Positions 46,501 to 59,994 of a stretch of 64,000 nt of DNA are shown one piece after another. The notes beneath the pieces were generated by a model. It searched no databases and was not told the DNA's origin. It saw only the letters and a program-made list of their open reading frames with translations. The position numbers and the translations under genes were made by a program. Each line of letters begins with the position of its first letter. Position 1 is the stretch's first letter. The DNA comes from Lanius collurio (lineage: Eukaryota > Chordata > Aves > Passeriformes > Laniidae): assembly GCA_020086605.1 (NCBI GenBank), contig JACBWW010000017.1, forward strand, positions 17,032,443 through 17,096,442, in the 5' to 3' direction.

Positions 46501-49500
46501 AGACCTTGCCCAGCCTTTTGCAGGATGCCAGCAGCCTGATAAGCAGATAGCAAAATTTTGTCAGACAAGTTTCAGAGCTCTCTGAGTTTCACCCCTTTGG
46601 TCTGTGCATCTACTGTCAATGATGGAATTATCACTGGGTTAATGCAGAAGAAGATGTTGTGAGAGCAAGAAACTCTCTGATAATAACAAATGCCTTTTTT
46701 CTGCTGCAGGCCAGGACAGAGTTACACTTTGGACTAGAGCACTGCCTTGCTTGCTTACTGTCAGTGTATTTAAGCAGGCCAGACCCTTTCAGCAATTAGG
46801 CTCAAAGTGATTAAAATACCACTGCATGATTATATGAGGAATATTATCAAATGAATAGAGGAATTAATATGCCATCTGCTCCTGAGAACTGTTTCATTTC
46901 CTTCTGGTGGTAACAGGATGTGTCTTTTTTTTCCCCCTTTTTTTTAAACCACAGTAGCATTCCAGGGATGTGCCATAATATCCTTTTTCTCCATCTGGGA
47001 ATACTGCATTAGATAATTGTTGCTCACACTCATCTGGTCATCCTCTTTTTTTATTAGCTTAACACAAAAATATCCTACTCTGTTTCTAGTTTTACTCCCT
47101 CTTACAATTAGTAAATATGCTTGAACTTTATTAGGAAATTACCGTTATTACATTTTATTTATGAGTGTGTCTTTCTAAAGTGCTGCAGGAATTCTTCAAG
47201 CACAGGGAATGACTTTTCTTATGGCCATGCATTGATTTACAAAATATCACTGGTAGTACATTGCACTGGAGAGACAGATGATGTATGAAATATACCCAGC
47301 CAGGTCCTGCACACAGACATCAAATTGCAGCCTGCTGGCCAGGCTGCAGTGGTATCCATTAACTTATTATCATGCAAGCTGGCAGCACACCAGCACATCC
47401 CTGAATTCCCTGAATGGGCCTCCACAAGAAATCCTTCAGTGTAAGACTGTAAGGATGAAAGTCACAATTCTCCTCAGATTTCTGGGTCAGCCTTCACCAT
47501 CAGTATACAATGAAATCTTAGCCCATGCACTGATTTTCAGTGAGAGACCTGAGAGTGTCAGGCCAAAAAGCTGCCCACCCTAAACAAGACTGGCTCAGGG
47601 CTCAGCTATTTTGTTTTTCTAATTGCCTGCATTGCCAGAATCAAAGTACACTTTGGCTTTGCTGTTTGAAAGATTACGTAGAAGCAAAATTACAAATACA
47701 CACAAAACCCTCAACCCCTCGCAACAGCTAAATTTGTAGGGATGAGAGGGTTGCCTGGTGCCTACAAAAGCCTCAGATGACAAGAAGCATGAGTGAAGCC
47801 AGTACAGACTCCTCTTTTGGACTCAAAATGAGTCAGACGTTTGTGGACTTGGTGTTTTCCACACCCTGCCAGCTCATAGCAATGTGACATAGCCTGTTCC
47901 TTCAGAAAAAAGCATGGTACAATGAAATGACTGTGAAATACCACCACATGATGGTAGTGTGCACGCCCTTTGTTGGAGAGAGAATATTTGGGACTCATCT
48001 AGTTCCATCTGGATTCTTGTTTCCTTGATTCTTCTTCGGTATTCTAGATTTTGCTGGAAAGCATGGCCATTATCTGTGAGACTGTCTGCAAATCACACTC
48101 AGCACAGGTGTTGCAATAAAAAAATTACATTGTAGCTGGAGAAACTCCATTTAAATCATTCAAAGTTTTCCCTCATCAAAGGGAAGATCCCAGACAGTGC
48201 AGCAAAAACCACACTGGATTTTAAAGGTCATGTGCATCCCCTGCATTGCTCCCATAAGCAAGCCTGAAAGCCTAAGCGGCAGGAATATTTCCCTTTTATC
48301 TCCATTTGCTGAGACCAAGCCACAACTCTCTGTAGTGTCCATAGATATGCATGATGCAAATTTTCCCAAATAAGGGGGAATTTCCAGAGCCCTTCCTGCC
48401 CTCTCTGGTCCCGTATAGTGTCAGCGTGATGTTCCTTCCACTTCCAGTTCAGTTCATCTGGGCTGGCAAAGCGCAGGTGAAGAAGCACAGCCCTGGGCTC
48501 AAGTCCGTAGCGCTGTACACTGCTCACACCCCCCTGGGCTTTTTAGAGCAGGCACACTTCTCCCTCCCCCTGATTGCTGTGTCCTTAGGCCCAGCCTCAC
48601 CCTCTCTAAGGAGCTTTTTCCCCAACAACATCTTTCTGCTGAAAAATAACTTTGGAAATACTGTCCCAAGCTCAAAAGCAGTCCTGTTTCCCTCCACCAT
48701 GAGTAGATTCTCGCTGCAGAGGAACCACCTCAATTTCTGAGCTTTGAGGAAAGCAGGCACTCCACCAAAATAGTAACAGCCTCATCACCAGGAACATGAT
48801 CCCACTGCCAAAAAGGTGTGGATCCCCAGGCAGTCCCTTGGTCAGCAAAGGCTGCAGAGACGCTTTAGGGATCCATCTGGATTCTGTCCACCACAGCATG
48901 CAGATTAGGAGGAGGTACTTCCCCAATACAGCTTTGGAGATTTAGAACGGCATGCTGAACAAATAAAGTTTTGAGTGCAAATCTTGGGATGTACCAACTA
49001 GGTGAATGTCTCCTAGGCATTCCTCTCTTTAGCAGCAATTATTCCCTACTCCTATATCTAAAACAATTTTAAAATTTAATCCAAAGATACACCTTGCATT
49101 TCTTACATTCTTATAATTCATTCATTGCTAATGAAAAATATTGGTTTCATAGAATTTGAAGAAATAAACCTTCCCTAGAAGGACAGGAATGAGCAGATAT
49201 GACTTTAGTTAGAAATCTTTAAGAAAGAAGTAAGTGGTAATGCAAGAGGGGAAGAACTGTTTTAAAAAATATCACTCCAGTAATGTGGACTTTAACATTG
49301 CTTGAAATTTTCAAAGGGCTCTGAGTATTTCAGGCTCAGATTACAAGAAAAAATACAGAGTCAGATAAAAGTCTTATTATTAAGAAACTAGACATTTCTT
49401 TATTTCCAAATCTTAGATAAATTTCAGCAAGGTTAACTGGTATGCCTACATGTCTAAGTGATGTCAAATTCCATTGTACTGGGAAATAAAATGATTCATT

Positions 49501-50077
49501 AGTGGAAATATGTCAGTGTGTGGAGACAAGAAAGTTGCCTGTGGTGATCAGAGCAAGGACTTTTATCACAGTCATCTAGGCCATAAACATATTTAAATAA
49601 TCCTGATAAAATATTAATTAGAATGAGTTTTTAAAGAAGGCCTTTTTCTAGTGGCAATTGCAAGCTTTTCTCATCATCCAAGCACAAACATAACCTTGTT
49701 TTGTTCTCCTATTTGTGCAGAAGTGTCAAGGCTCCATGCCTTGTCAACGTCTTAAGCTGCCTTAGTTTCTGTGAAACAATGTCATTGTGGTACTCAGCTA
49801 GCACATTGGGCCACATCCTGCAGCTTTAATTTGTTTGGTTTTTCCTTCTGGCTGACAGACCTGAATGTTTTTAAGTTTGCACTCCATCCCTCCTGGAAGG
49901 AAATATTTTGCTTGGAAATTAATTATTTTTGTTTGTGTTAATTCTTTTTTTAACCATTAATGGTAATCTCTCTTCAGAGTGCATTCTGTTGCCTGGATGA
50001 AGATTATATTGTCTGTTTTTTTGCTTCTTTTTGCTTTCTGGTAATATATTTGCTGCAATGCCATCAAAATTTCCTTT

Positions 50078-50110
50078 CCAAAATTTCCTTTCCTTTCGTT
50101 TCCTTTCAGG
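50078..50110. repeat. Pyrimidine-rich simple repeat (tttcc-type)
   Basis: Repeated tttcc/aaatttcc units form a short low-complexity stretch. Confidence 0.7.
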
Positions 50111-53100
50111 AAGAGCTATTCAGAAACCTGTAATCAGTGACTCTGGTGTTTAGATCCAAACAATCCCATATCAGCTTTCCCAGTTCTAAGAGGAAAGGGC
50201 TATTTGTGTGTGTCAGCCTAGAGGCTCTGACCATGGGTGGGACAGTCACAGCTCTGTTGGTCTGATCCAAGGCAACGCCTCCTTTCCTAAGTTCTGCAAT
50301 TATGGCCCAGGACTCTTGCTGCTGGTCCCTGTATAAAGGTTTTCTGACAGCAAGCAGTTTGTTTCAAGACTCAGTTGGAGACAATAATTAATATAATTGC
50401 TCATTATTATGATGAATTCATTACATCTGATGACAGTATTATTAACAGTGCAATAAAACCAGAACTGCCTGTATTCACAGGATAGATTTTCCCCTCGTAT
50501 AACACTGAAAGTTTGTTTTTGAAGACTATCACCTCTTGATCAAGACTATGTGTTACGATGAACCAATGTATATAAGCTTTTTTCCAGAGCTGATTAGGCA
50601 CGGGCTTTTCCTCTGTAATGTTTTTCCTGATGAAAAGAACGCCATGCCTTTTCATGGAAATAAAGTTGTCAAAGAGAAAACTGGTATTTTGCCCTAACGC
50701 TCCCCCCACCCCCCAGTTTTCTGTCAGAAACACTGAACAGGTGGAGTCTCACTGCTAGTCTGAAAGACTCACTTTGCAAGACAGAATGAGCTTGACAAGG
50801 TGCTTGGCTAGAAAATTGTCCCTACCTCAAGTCTGTCCAAATAGACAACATTCGAAGTTTATTACCCCATTTTTTCTAGATCTTTATTTCTTTCAAGCAG
50901 AGGAAGAAATTTCATTTTCCAGTCAGCTCAGTCCTTGAGCCCCTGCTCCAGTTTTGGCAATGAGCTTTTCTGTGACACAGGTCATGCCCTTTTGCTTTGC
51001 TCTTCCAAAGAGAAGTGAACAGCTGTGGCCTCCAGGGCATCATTATTTGTGTTAGTGACATATTTCCAGCCTGAAGAGTCAGAAAAGCCAAAATGTAATG
51101 CTGGTGACCATGGTATCCCCCCTGAGAAAGCTACCCAAGCCAAACCCTTCCTGCAGCTTTTACTAGTCCTGCTTTCCCAGCCCCATTCTAATGTACAGCC
51201 TAAAGTTTTCGGCTGCCACTTTGCTGCAGGGCAGTCACACAGCTTGACTCATCCCTTAGAGAACTGGTACCTCCTCTTTTTTACTTTCGTGTCAACTTAT
51301 GTACTTGCTCCTAGGCAGCCTGGTAAGGAGTTTCTTCTAACAGTTATTGAGCCCATGCCTAATAAATAATTCATTCGAATGTAGCTCAACCCCACCTGGG
51401 CCCAGCGCCGGGTGCAGGCCGATGCAATGGAGCGTGCTGCTGGGCAATCACTTTGGCTAAAAAGGAGAGGCTGAGGATATGAACGTGTGTTTGCGTGTTT
51501 TGCCTGTTGAATTGTCTGCCAAAATCATTATGAAGTGCTTGGATTTTCTGGTGAAGGCTAAAAGGTCTGAACAAATAAATATATTACAAAACCAATATAT
51601 ACACAGAAGAGGAACAGAGGTACTTTCTTCCCAATGGGGAGCTGGAAGGGAGGCAAATCTCCAGTTCCTGAAGTCAATATGGTACAGGACTGACTAGTAC
51701 ACTGCCCCAAAATCCAATTGTCTTGCACAATCATAAGGAGTATCTTGCCTCATATAGCCTGCAGAAGAACCTTCCCTCAATTTGCAGCAATTTAAGATAA
51801 CACAGCTGACAAAGCAGGACCTTACACAAGAAACGTTATCTCAGAGATCAGAAGAGAAATTGTGGCTCATGAGAGCTGTGTTCAGCTTCAGTTTCACTTG
51901 CCTGTGTTTGTATGAGAGCAAAAGGTGGCTTGAGAAGTTCAAAATGCCCTGTGAAAACACACAGCTGTTCCCTTCATTTAGAAATGAAAGACAGCTCAAA
52001 AAAAACCCGGCTGTAATTCTAGCAGTCGTGGTTCTGCCTCTCTCAATGAGTTACAGCTGGCCAGGCGCTCAAATTCCCTGCGAAATGCTGCTCTGAACTC
52101 AAACCCACAGGGCAGCCCGGCATGAAGGGATTGCCATAGTAACCATTCTTTGTGTCTGGCAAAAGTGATGGACTGTTTTCAGAGGAAATGACATACAAAT
52201 GTGGCATTCTCTGTCTTAGATAAAACGAATACTCCCTTGATGAATCAAATTGCAGGAGACACATTAAGCTTTTTGTTGTTTTTGTTTGGATTTGGAAGTT
52301 TCTGGATATGGTTTAGTCCATAGTTCTTCTGAATGGGTTTTCATTTGTAATCACTAGAGCTAATGGCAGATTGTGAATATGTATCTTGACATAGTTTTAG
52401 CTTCTGTTCATAGTACAGATGCATGATCTCCACATTGATTCATTCTTCACCATTCATATTTTTCTGGTGTAAGATTTCTATGGCTTGAAGCCACAGAAAT
52501 ATGAGTAGTATATACCACAAAGTTGTCAAAGGAAGTACTATTAAAAATCTAATTGGATCTGACTTGATTTAATTTTACTGAACTTACGCCTTGAAAGAAT
52601 GTGTAAAACTCTCACCCTGGCTTGGAAGAAGGTCAGAACTGTAGGTCCTGCTGGGCATGGAACAGCTCATCTATCTATCAGGTGACCCTTCAGATTTTAT
52701 GTGTGGAAAGAATACAGACTAATATTCAACATATTGCCATCTAATCTTTATGACAATTTCGTATTTATTTTCAAACACATCTGATCACTACCAGCAATGT
52801 GTCTGAAATTAGAAACATTCAATCATTTCTGATTTCACCAAGAGAAATCATACCAAGTAGAGTGATATGTCTCAAGCTGCAATACACTTAGCTTGCTTTG
52901 AGCCTTTAATTGTATTAGATTCATGGTCACCAGTCATGAAATAGGTCATAGACCGTAGAATTATTCCTGCAATTTGCCCCTAACTTCTGGCAGAACTAAC
53001 TAATTTTATTTTTTTTTTAAATTTAAAAAAAACAAGCATATAAAATGGACTGTCTGCTAGAGTATTTGAAACCATTTGAGCTGATTTCTTGGACCCAACT

Positions 53101-54309
53101 ATGTTTTAAATGAATAACAAGATCTCTGAAGATTCTGCAAGACAAGCATATTGAACAGAAAGGCTGAGGGTTTAATTACTCATTCCCATATGTGAGTCCA
53201 CCAGAAAATGTGTGCAAAAGTTATTAGCTAGCATGGTTAATTGATATGTGCTGTAATGTCCTACTTCCATAGTATGAGTTATAGAGTACTGAATGTAGCA
53301 GAATTCTTAGTGGAATCAAAGATACTTGGAAAAGAGATTTGAATAGAGAGCAAAGATAAATAAACCTTTGCTGTCTCTCTAGAGATCATAGATTTTATTC
53401 TTTGCATGGAAAGTATTTTGTGGTGATGGCTTCAGAACAGAGAAAAGTTTTTGTTGAAATTCTGAAAGGAAGCATGCCAAAAATGCACAATGAGAACGTT
53501 CAGACATGGTTTCTGTGCCAGTAATTTGCTGGTTTGTGTTAGGAAGACATGCTTTGTGTGACAGAAGATCAGATGAACTTTCACAAAGTGATAGTAAAGG
53601 ACAAGGGTTGCTGTTTTTCTAAACTTTAAGAATCATAGTAACCAAGGTAGAAATAATAAATCAAGTCATAACTTGAAAATAACCAGTAATCTGATATTGT
53701 AAATCAAAGTCAATGTAACTATAATATCTCATTTTTACTAGCTTAGCAAAAATTACATTCCTCACACCTGAAAAATGACACTGAGGCATGGGGTATTTGG
53801 TGAGAACAAAGAGGTATGTTCAGTGTGATTTGCTGGATTTCAAAAAAGTTACAAAACTAGAATTTGAAAGACCATTTAAACCTATCTGGAGACAACAAAT
53901 GTAAAGAAAATTAAAAGCCCTAAGCACCTACTATCACCCCATCAAAATATGTATTAAGTGTTTTCATTTACTTGTGAGTATATGACTACCTTCAGACATC
54001 ATTTAAATACAGAAATATTTCCCTAGCATTTTGTTGGTTTTGTTGTTTGGTTGATTTAGGATTTTTTTGAGTGGTAATGTTTTAAGTGTGGAATGAAGGA
54101 TTTCTTGTCTGTATTTGGAGAACAGAAAGATTTTCAGGTTGGCTACATCTGATAACACACTGATTGTCAAAATAACGGCACATAACAAAGAAATAAAATT
54201 TCAGAAGCACAGCTCAGTCCAATCTTTCTTCCAAAGAAAGACTCTAGCATGAGATTACGAAACCACAAATAAACACATATGGAATTTCCTTGTGTTTTTG
54301 AAGATTTAC

Positions 54310-54475
54310 CTCTGGTTTTCAGTTTGTCCTCTCTAATCTGGGAGGCCATTGTGATGCTGACTTCATGGCTTTCTCCATCAGAAGCCCAGGCAGTCCACAT
54401 ATCACCTGAGTGCAGTCTTAAAGAGATGAAGATATAAACAGAGTTGTCACCAAGTGGTTTGGAGGCACTGAGCAC
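54310..54475 (-). other. Unassigned exon-like ORF, antisense to CUBN
   Basis: On the minus strand 166 bases (55 codons plus 1) read without a stop as VLSASKPLGDNSVYIFISLR, then LHSGDMWTAWASDGESHEVS, then ITMASQIREDKLKTR. The composition looks like real protein, with a balanced mix of charged, Trp and Ser residues. The stretch is bounded by ctaag upstream, just after an in-frame stop, and by a gtaaat donor-like site at its 3' end. I do not recognise the protein. It could be an exon of a nested or relic antisense gene, or chance. No second exon was found. Confidence 0.3.
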
Positions 54476-54842
54476 CTTAGATGCATGGGCAAATCAGACC
54501 CATGACCTCCTCTTTTTCTTTCTATTTCAGTTCATTGCCACTTGCCCTTTATCTTCTTCCCCAGCAACCCTCAATACACACCAAAACAGAAACAGCAAAC
54601 CCTTCCTACCGCACAGAGTGTACAGCCAGGTTTAAAGACATATTGGCATTTTATTTACTCATTATTTTACCCAAATCTTTCCACACTCCCCAGGTCATAT
54701 TGCTGTGCAAGGGTGGCCAGTGGAAGAAGTGTTACTGCTTTTTTTTTTTTTTTTAATCCTGTACAAAACATTAAGAGCTGTGGAGCTGCTAAATTGGGGA
54801 GCTTCTTTTTACTCACTAGATTTTTTTTTTATTTCATTTCAG

Positions 54843-55002
54843 CTTTATGATGGGCCTGATGCACAATCCAACCTGATAGGCACTTTCTGTGGACAGTCTC
54901 TTCCACTTGCAGGGAGCACTACAGGGAGCAGCATTCATGTGGAGTTTTACTCTGATGGACTGAATGCTAGAAGTGGGTTCCAGATGCTATGGCACATTAA
55001 CG
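54843..55002 (+). CDS. CUBN: Cubilin exon: CUB8, second part
   Basis: 160 bases, entering in phase 0 and leaving in phase 1, flanked by atttcatttcag and gtaagt. It encodes LYDGPDAQSNLIGTFCGQSLPLAGSTTGSSIHVEFYSDGLN and GFQMLWHING. The calcium Asp (YDG), the fourth cysteine (FCG) and the C-terminal strands are present, completing CUB8 after a 13 kb gap. GSTT and KGFQM-like motifs match human CUB8 as I recall it. Confidence 0.96.
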
Positions 55003-56074
55003 GTAAGTTAGCCAGGTTTCCTGAGGGAAAGTAGGTTTCCTTCTCTGTATGTGCAATGGAGTCCCAGCTTATGGCACTTTATGTTATCTAAATAGGAACA
55101 ACCCATTACAGCTCTAAATCCACTGTATTTCCTCACCATTTTTCACATACTTTCCCAGTGGATGTTTCTGCACATGTACACCCTGAAAGATCAGCTGATT
55201 GCAGACTGAGAGCTATTAGTGAAATTTGCTTTCATTTCCAGGAGTTGGCACAGGGATGAGGGTCGTGTCCAGAATTTCTGCACTAAACAGGAGATAGATG
55301 CTCTTATGGGTAACTATGAGTGACTTGGGCTTTCCAATGGAACATTCAGCCCTCAGTTTTGCCCATTTCTATAGACTTCTGTTTTCTGTGCAGGCTTCTC
55401 TCTAGTTTAATTTAGTGATATTTGTTTTCTTTGGTAGTGTCCACTTCCAGCTGCCCCCGTCCTGTTTCTCTGCATGAAATAACATTGGCCAGGATGTGTT
55501 TTGGGTGTTTGTTCTCTTGTTCTTGAATGTCATGAAAACTGTCACAGGCCTTATTAAACAGGCAAGCATGCACACCAACTATAAACAAATCTCTTAATGA
55601 TGTACAACTGCAAACTGTGTTTGCAGTTTCTTTCTAAGTGAGGCTACAAATGTAATATTTTTCAAGCAGCTTATTTAACAAGATTAAATTGTGTGCCGCT
55701 GTACATCCCATCAAAGGGGTTCTGACCTTGAAAATAATTAAATTGCCCCAGTTGCCCTGTCTGTCTCATCAGCCCACAGCATTTGGGTTTGACAGCCTCG
55801 TGAAGCGGCTGAAGTGGGCTGCAGAGGCACCCCTGTGGGTTGCTGAGGTGTAAGGCATGGTTTGAACGGAAGCTCCTTGCGCCCACCACAGACTGCTGGA
55901 GCCTGCAGGCTCCCAGAGGCTCTGCTGGCTGCAGAGGTGCCTTGCATTCAGCAGGGTGAATGCAGGAGCGTTTCTGGGAAGGGGAGGGACACACGCAGGG
56001 AGTGGGATGGGGTAGCAGGAGCTAGCAGGGGAAGGAAGGGCTGCAGCACAAAGGTACCTTCTTGTGCTTTGGGA

Positions 56075-56082
56075 TGACGTCA
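56075..56082. promoter_or_regulatory. Consensus CRE octamer TGACGTCA
   Basis: A perfect palindromic cAMP-response element lies in a locally GC-richer part of the intron, and a near copy (tgacatca) sits about 60 bases downstream. A single octamer can occur by chance, so function is only a possibility. Confidence 0.25.
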
Positions 56083-59000
56083 GTCTGGAGCTGCACAAAA
56101 GAAGAAAAAGGGGAGGCTTTTATGCACAGCCAGATGACATCAGCTCCATACAGTAGCCATGGTGCTGGGTTAACTTGCTTTTCTAAAGCTCTGAAAGCTT
56201 TCCAGAATCTGCCTGCATGGTAAACACTCTTGTGCTTTCCCTCCTTTCCCACCCCTCTGCAGCCCTTTTTTGCACTGACATTCAGTTCTGTCAGATGGCA
56301 CTGCTCTTCTGTTAATTCCTGGACACTAAACTCCACCCAAATGCTGCACAGGGCCCAGACTGCTAATATATGGGACAGTGCCTAAGCAGCAGACCAGGAT
56401 ATGTGGGGTCAGATAGGCCTGGCTCTTAGGGAATGTCATTGCTGGCTCAGAATGTCACAGCTGTGACTTCTGTCAGCTTGCAATGTGAGTGCAAGTTCCT
56501 CCAGAGCTGACCACTGTTGTCATATTTTTGTCCATTACAGAAATTTCCTCTTTTTTTGTCCATTGATGCCATGCACAAATACAGCTATTTCTCTTACTCT
56601 TGGTGGCTACATTGTCTGTTGCCCTAGAGTGGATAAAATTAGATATGTCCCTGTGGTCAGGGTACTATATTTACCTCTTCCTTCTGAAAATCTTTCAAGT
56701 ACATTAAAAAAATCACTGGAAAAAGTCTCCTTGTCTAGGAGAATTGATCAGGAGATGCAGCCTTTGAGCTGAGTATTTCAGAGTGAAGCATTTGGGTCCT
56801 TTCTTCCCTGACAGCAAATCCCTAGGCAAATCAACACCCAGATCTGGTAACATCTCACCTGACAAGAAAATAACAGTTACATATATTGCTGAGAGAAGAC
56901 CTTCCATTTCTGCTCAAGTAACAAATGTGTGCTCTAGAGTTCAAGCTGCTGTGAACTATTTCTCAGGCTGTCCATGTGCTCCTTAACTGGCAGCTGTGAA
57001 GCTTCTATGAGATATATATTTAGGACATTCATGTGTTTTGATGGTAAAGAGAGCAGCACTTATATTTGCCATGTACCTGATACAGTTTGCTTGATGCACT
57101 CTTCCCAGCAGCTTTTTCACAGTTGTGAGGTGGTCAAAAAAAGACAAAAGCTTACGTCATTGATAGCTGATTTGAGTAGCCCCTCCTTCCACAAAGTAAA
57201 CAAAACTGTTTTGACTTAGAACATTTGCATCTGATCTTTCCAGCTGTTGAGGAAACCCACTCTAAAACGTGGTTTCTTTGAAAACCTATAGGCTTTCACA
57301 AAGACAGAATTAGTAACTGATCTTAGGAGAACACTGTTATTTATGCTTAAAAGTATCCTATGTAATTTTAACTTTGATAGAATGCTGTAGTGCAGATTAG
57401 TAAATTTAAAAACTATTGTGATTCTGAAATAACATTGTTCATCTAAGGGACTTTCATTGGTGAGGATGGATTTTTGCATTGATTTGGCCAAATCACTAAT
57501 GTTTTCTTCTACAGTCAAGGCCTCAAGAGGATTATTTACCAATGGAAAGCTTGAATCTGCAAGGTGCTTATTCTACTTTCACTCTGTTTTAGGAAGCTTA
57601 ATATAAGGAAATATATATGGGGGCATATATTGGCCCTTTGAGAAAGAACAAACTTGTGCTAAGTCTGGATAGTTCAAAGATGCAATGCCAATCAAGTTGC
57701 TTTCCTTAAAAAAAAAAATTCAGGAGGCTAAGAGGGCAAAAGTCTCTCAGTGCAAAATTACACCAGTGACAACTGTCATATCTGAGAAGACACATAAATA
57801 CATGTCCCTGGACCTATCACTTGCCTTATTAAGCAATGTGCATGTAGGGGCTCACTGCTTTATATATACATCTGCCTTTCATTGGAAACTCACTCATTAG
57901 ATTGCTTGATTGTCAACAGAGCTTATAAATTTAATTGTCTCTTCTGAGCATAGCCCAAATTTGCACCCACTATTCTGCTTTCCATTTCACATTGCCAGTA
58001 CATGTGTCAGGTCAAACATTAAATAGTTTGATAGCTCTTCAGAGAAGCACTACAGAAACAGAGGTTAGAGGAAGGTGCAGAAGCGATTCACTGCAAACAT
58101 TTGTCACGCATCCATTAGGATTGCCGTAGAGAATATCACACTGCAGGTCAGCAAAAGAGCTGAGGTCCAGATTTTCTAAGCCTGAATCATAGCTCTGTTG
58201 TTGATTTCTTGTGTAACCTTTGAAAAATTGCCATTTGCTCAGTTTCCAAAAATGACGATTCCTTTTCAGTGTTGTTCTGTCACATTAAGTGTAAGGATCA
58301 ACAGGGTCCGATATTAACAAATCAGAAAGCAGAAAAAACCTGAAACAGTATCTCACTTGAATTTTTGCTCTCTTGCATAAACCCTTATCACATAAATTAT
58401 TCTACTTCAGCCATTGGACAATATTCTATAACCAAACCTACCCAAGAGAGCAAATGTTTTCAGAATCAAATCCAAATTATACTTCATGCAATTATTGTAG
58501 TACAGGAAAATATTTATAGTACATGCTCCTTGCAGTTAGATTCAGTTTACATTTACTGAAATGTTTCACCACGGGTACCACAACTGGAAAACTCTGTATC
58601 CTTTCATTTCCCCTACTTTGATTTTACAGGAACAGTGCCAGTGCACTTTAACCCTTATGGATGGGATTTTTCTAGCATGTGGCTAAAACATACCCATGAA
58701 TAAATCTGAAAACCCTGCAAATAATAGAGTTTTCGAAAGATTACAACATTTCTGTTCAGCTATAATTATTTCTGAGAATTGGGATTCTTCTTTGGTTAAT
58801 GAACACCATCTGCTAACCAGACAGGCAGTAATATGGAAAGATCTGTAAATCATCCCTTGCGCAATCTTCAATGAATACGTAGATTTTAGTCAGAGGAAAG
58901 CATAACCACCAAATATATGTTTCCTAAGTTTTCTGTTTGTTGTCTGATTTCCTAGCAACTAGCACCAGAGTAGGTAGTAGTTTTCAGCATTTTTCAAGGG

Positions 59001-59968
59001 AATTCCAGGACCTTTACACTGCTAAAAGAGTATATTCCCTTTCCTTTTTTTTTTCTCTGTATAACTGCAGGGCTGAAATGTCAAAACCTACTACATAGAG
59101 GTTGTAACAAACTGGTCATATGCTGTATGCAGTTCAGCAGCAAGAAACTTTTCCACAGTGCAGCTGTCTGCATTTTACAGCATACAGCAAGACCATGTAT
59201 TTTTGTGCTGAGAAAATCTTTTAAAAATGTTTCACTAGGAGCAGAACAGCTTGGTATTATTCACTCTTTTTTCAGTGAGAGCTGAAGTAATGCAGCAATT
59301 TAAAGGTTCTGCTTCTGCATTTTTATTTATCCCCAAAGACTAAATTTTTCCTTTGTTGCCATAAACAGCACAGATTCTATTTATTTGAATAGAATCAAAC
59401 TTTTATTTGATGTTTGCAGACAAATAAAAACATTGGGAGAAGGTTTGTATTCATCTAATTAATTATTCATGTAACTTTCTAATCAAAGTTTTGTAAGCAT
59501 TTCAAAAAGTTCATTATTTGAGTTTTCTCATTTGGGTGTTATAATACAGCCAGTGAGTTTGAATTTGGAACATTTGTTTTAATCTTGTAAATATTTATGT
59601 AAATATGTTTTAAAAATCAACTAGCATCTATATTTTCAGAAAAGCACAACAGAATTGATTCTTTCCTCATCCTTATAAAGAGCACAAACATCCTGCATAG
59701 ACTTTCTGCCAGCTGGCCAGAGAGTTTAGAGATACTGCTTCTGCTCTGAAGGTTTCTAGTGGCATATGCTGGTCAGTCAAAAAAATTCAGGTGTGAAGTT
59801 CACATATTTGCAAAGATCAGTCAGGTTTTTTTTTCATCTGTTAGTCAGTTTATGCTTAGGCATAAACGCAAGCAATTCTGATCTGTTTTTAAACAATTTA
59901 TAAAGAATGAATCTCAGAGACCTAAACTTTACCTCCATGTTACTGGGCACTTAAAACAATCACTCAAT

Positions 59969-59994
59969 TAAAAAAAAAAAAAAAAAAAAAAAAA
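59969..59994 (+). repeat. Poly(A) tract
   Basis: A run of about 25 A is interrupted by one G and then continues as an A-rich run. There is no AATAAA signal just upstream, and no source element was identified. Confidence 0.8.

Larger units (their letters stand above)
41816..54842 (+). other. CUBN: CUBN intron, 13027 bases, the largest in the window
   Basis: Phase 0 GT-AG intron that splits CUB8 between DFLK and LYDG. Contents recognised: a 24-base tandem repeat (42475-42528), a possible LTR/ERV-derived piece (about 46150-46500), a pyrimidine simple repeat (50078-50110), and an antisense exon-like ORF (54310-54475). Other ORFs, including overlapping ones at 48228-48926, show no recognised domains. 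I see no cubilin exon in it, and CUB8 is complete without one. Confidence 0.8.

Noticed and set aside
48228..48926. Overlapping ORFs of 78-129 codons on both strands
   Set aside because: Several frames are open at once, none shows a recognised family or motif, and they sit in the large CUB8 intron.
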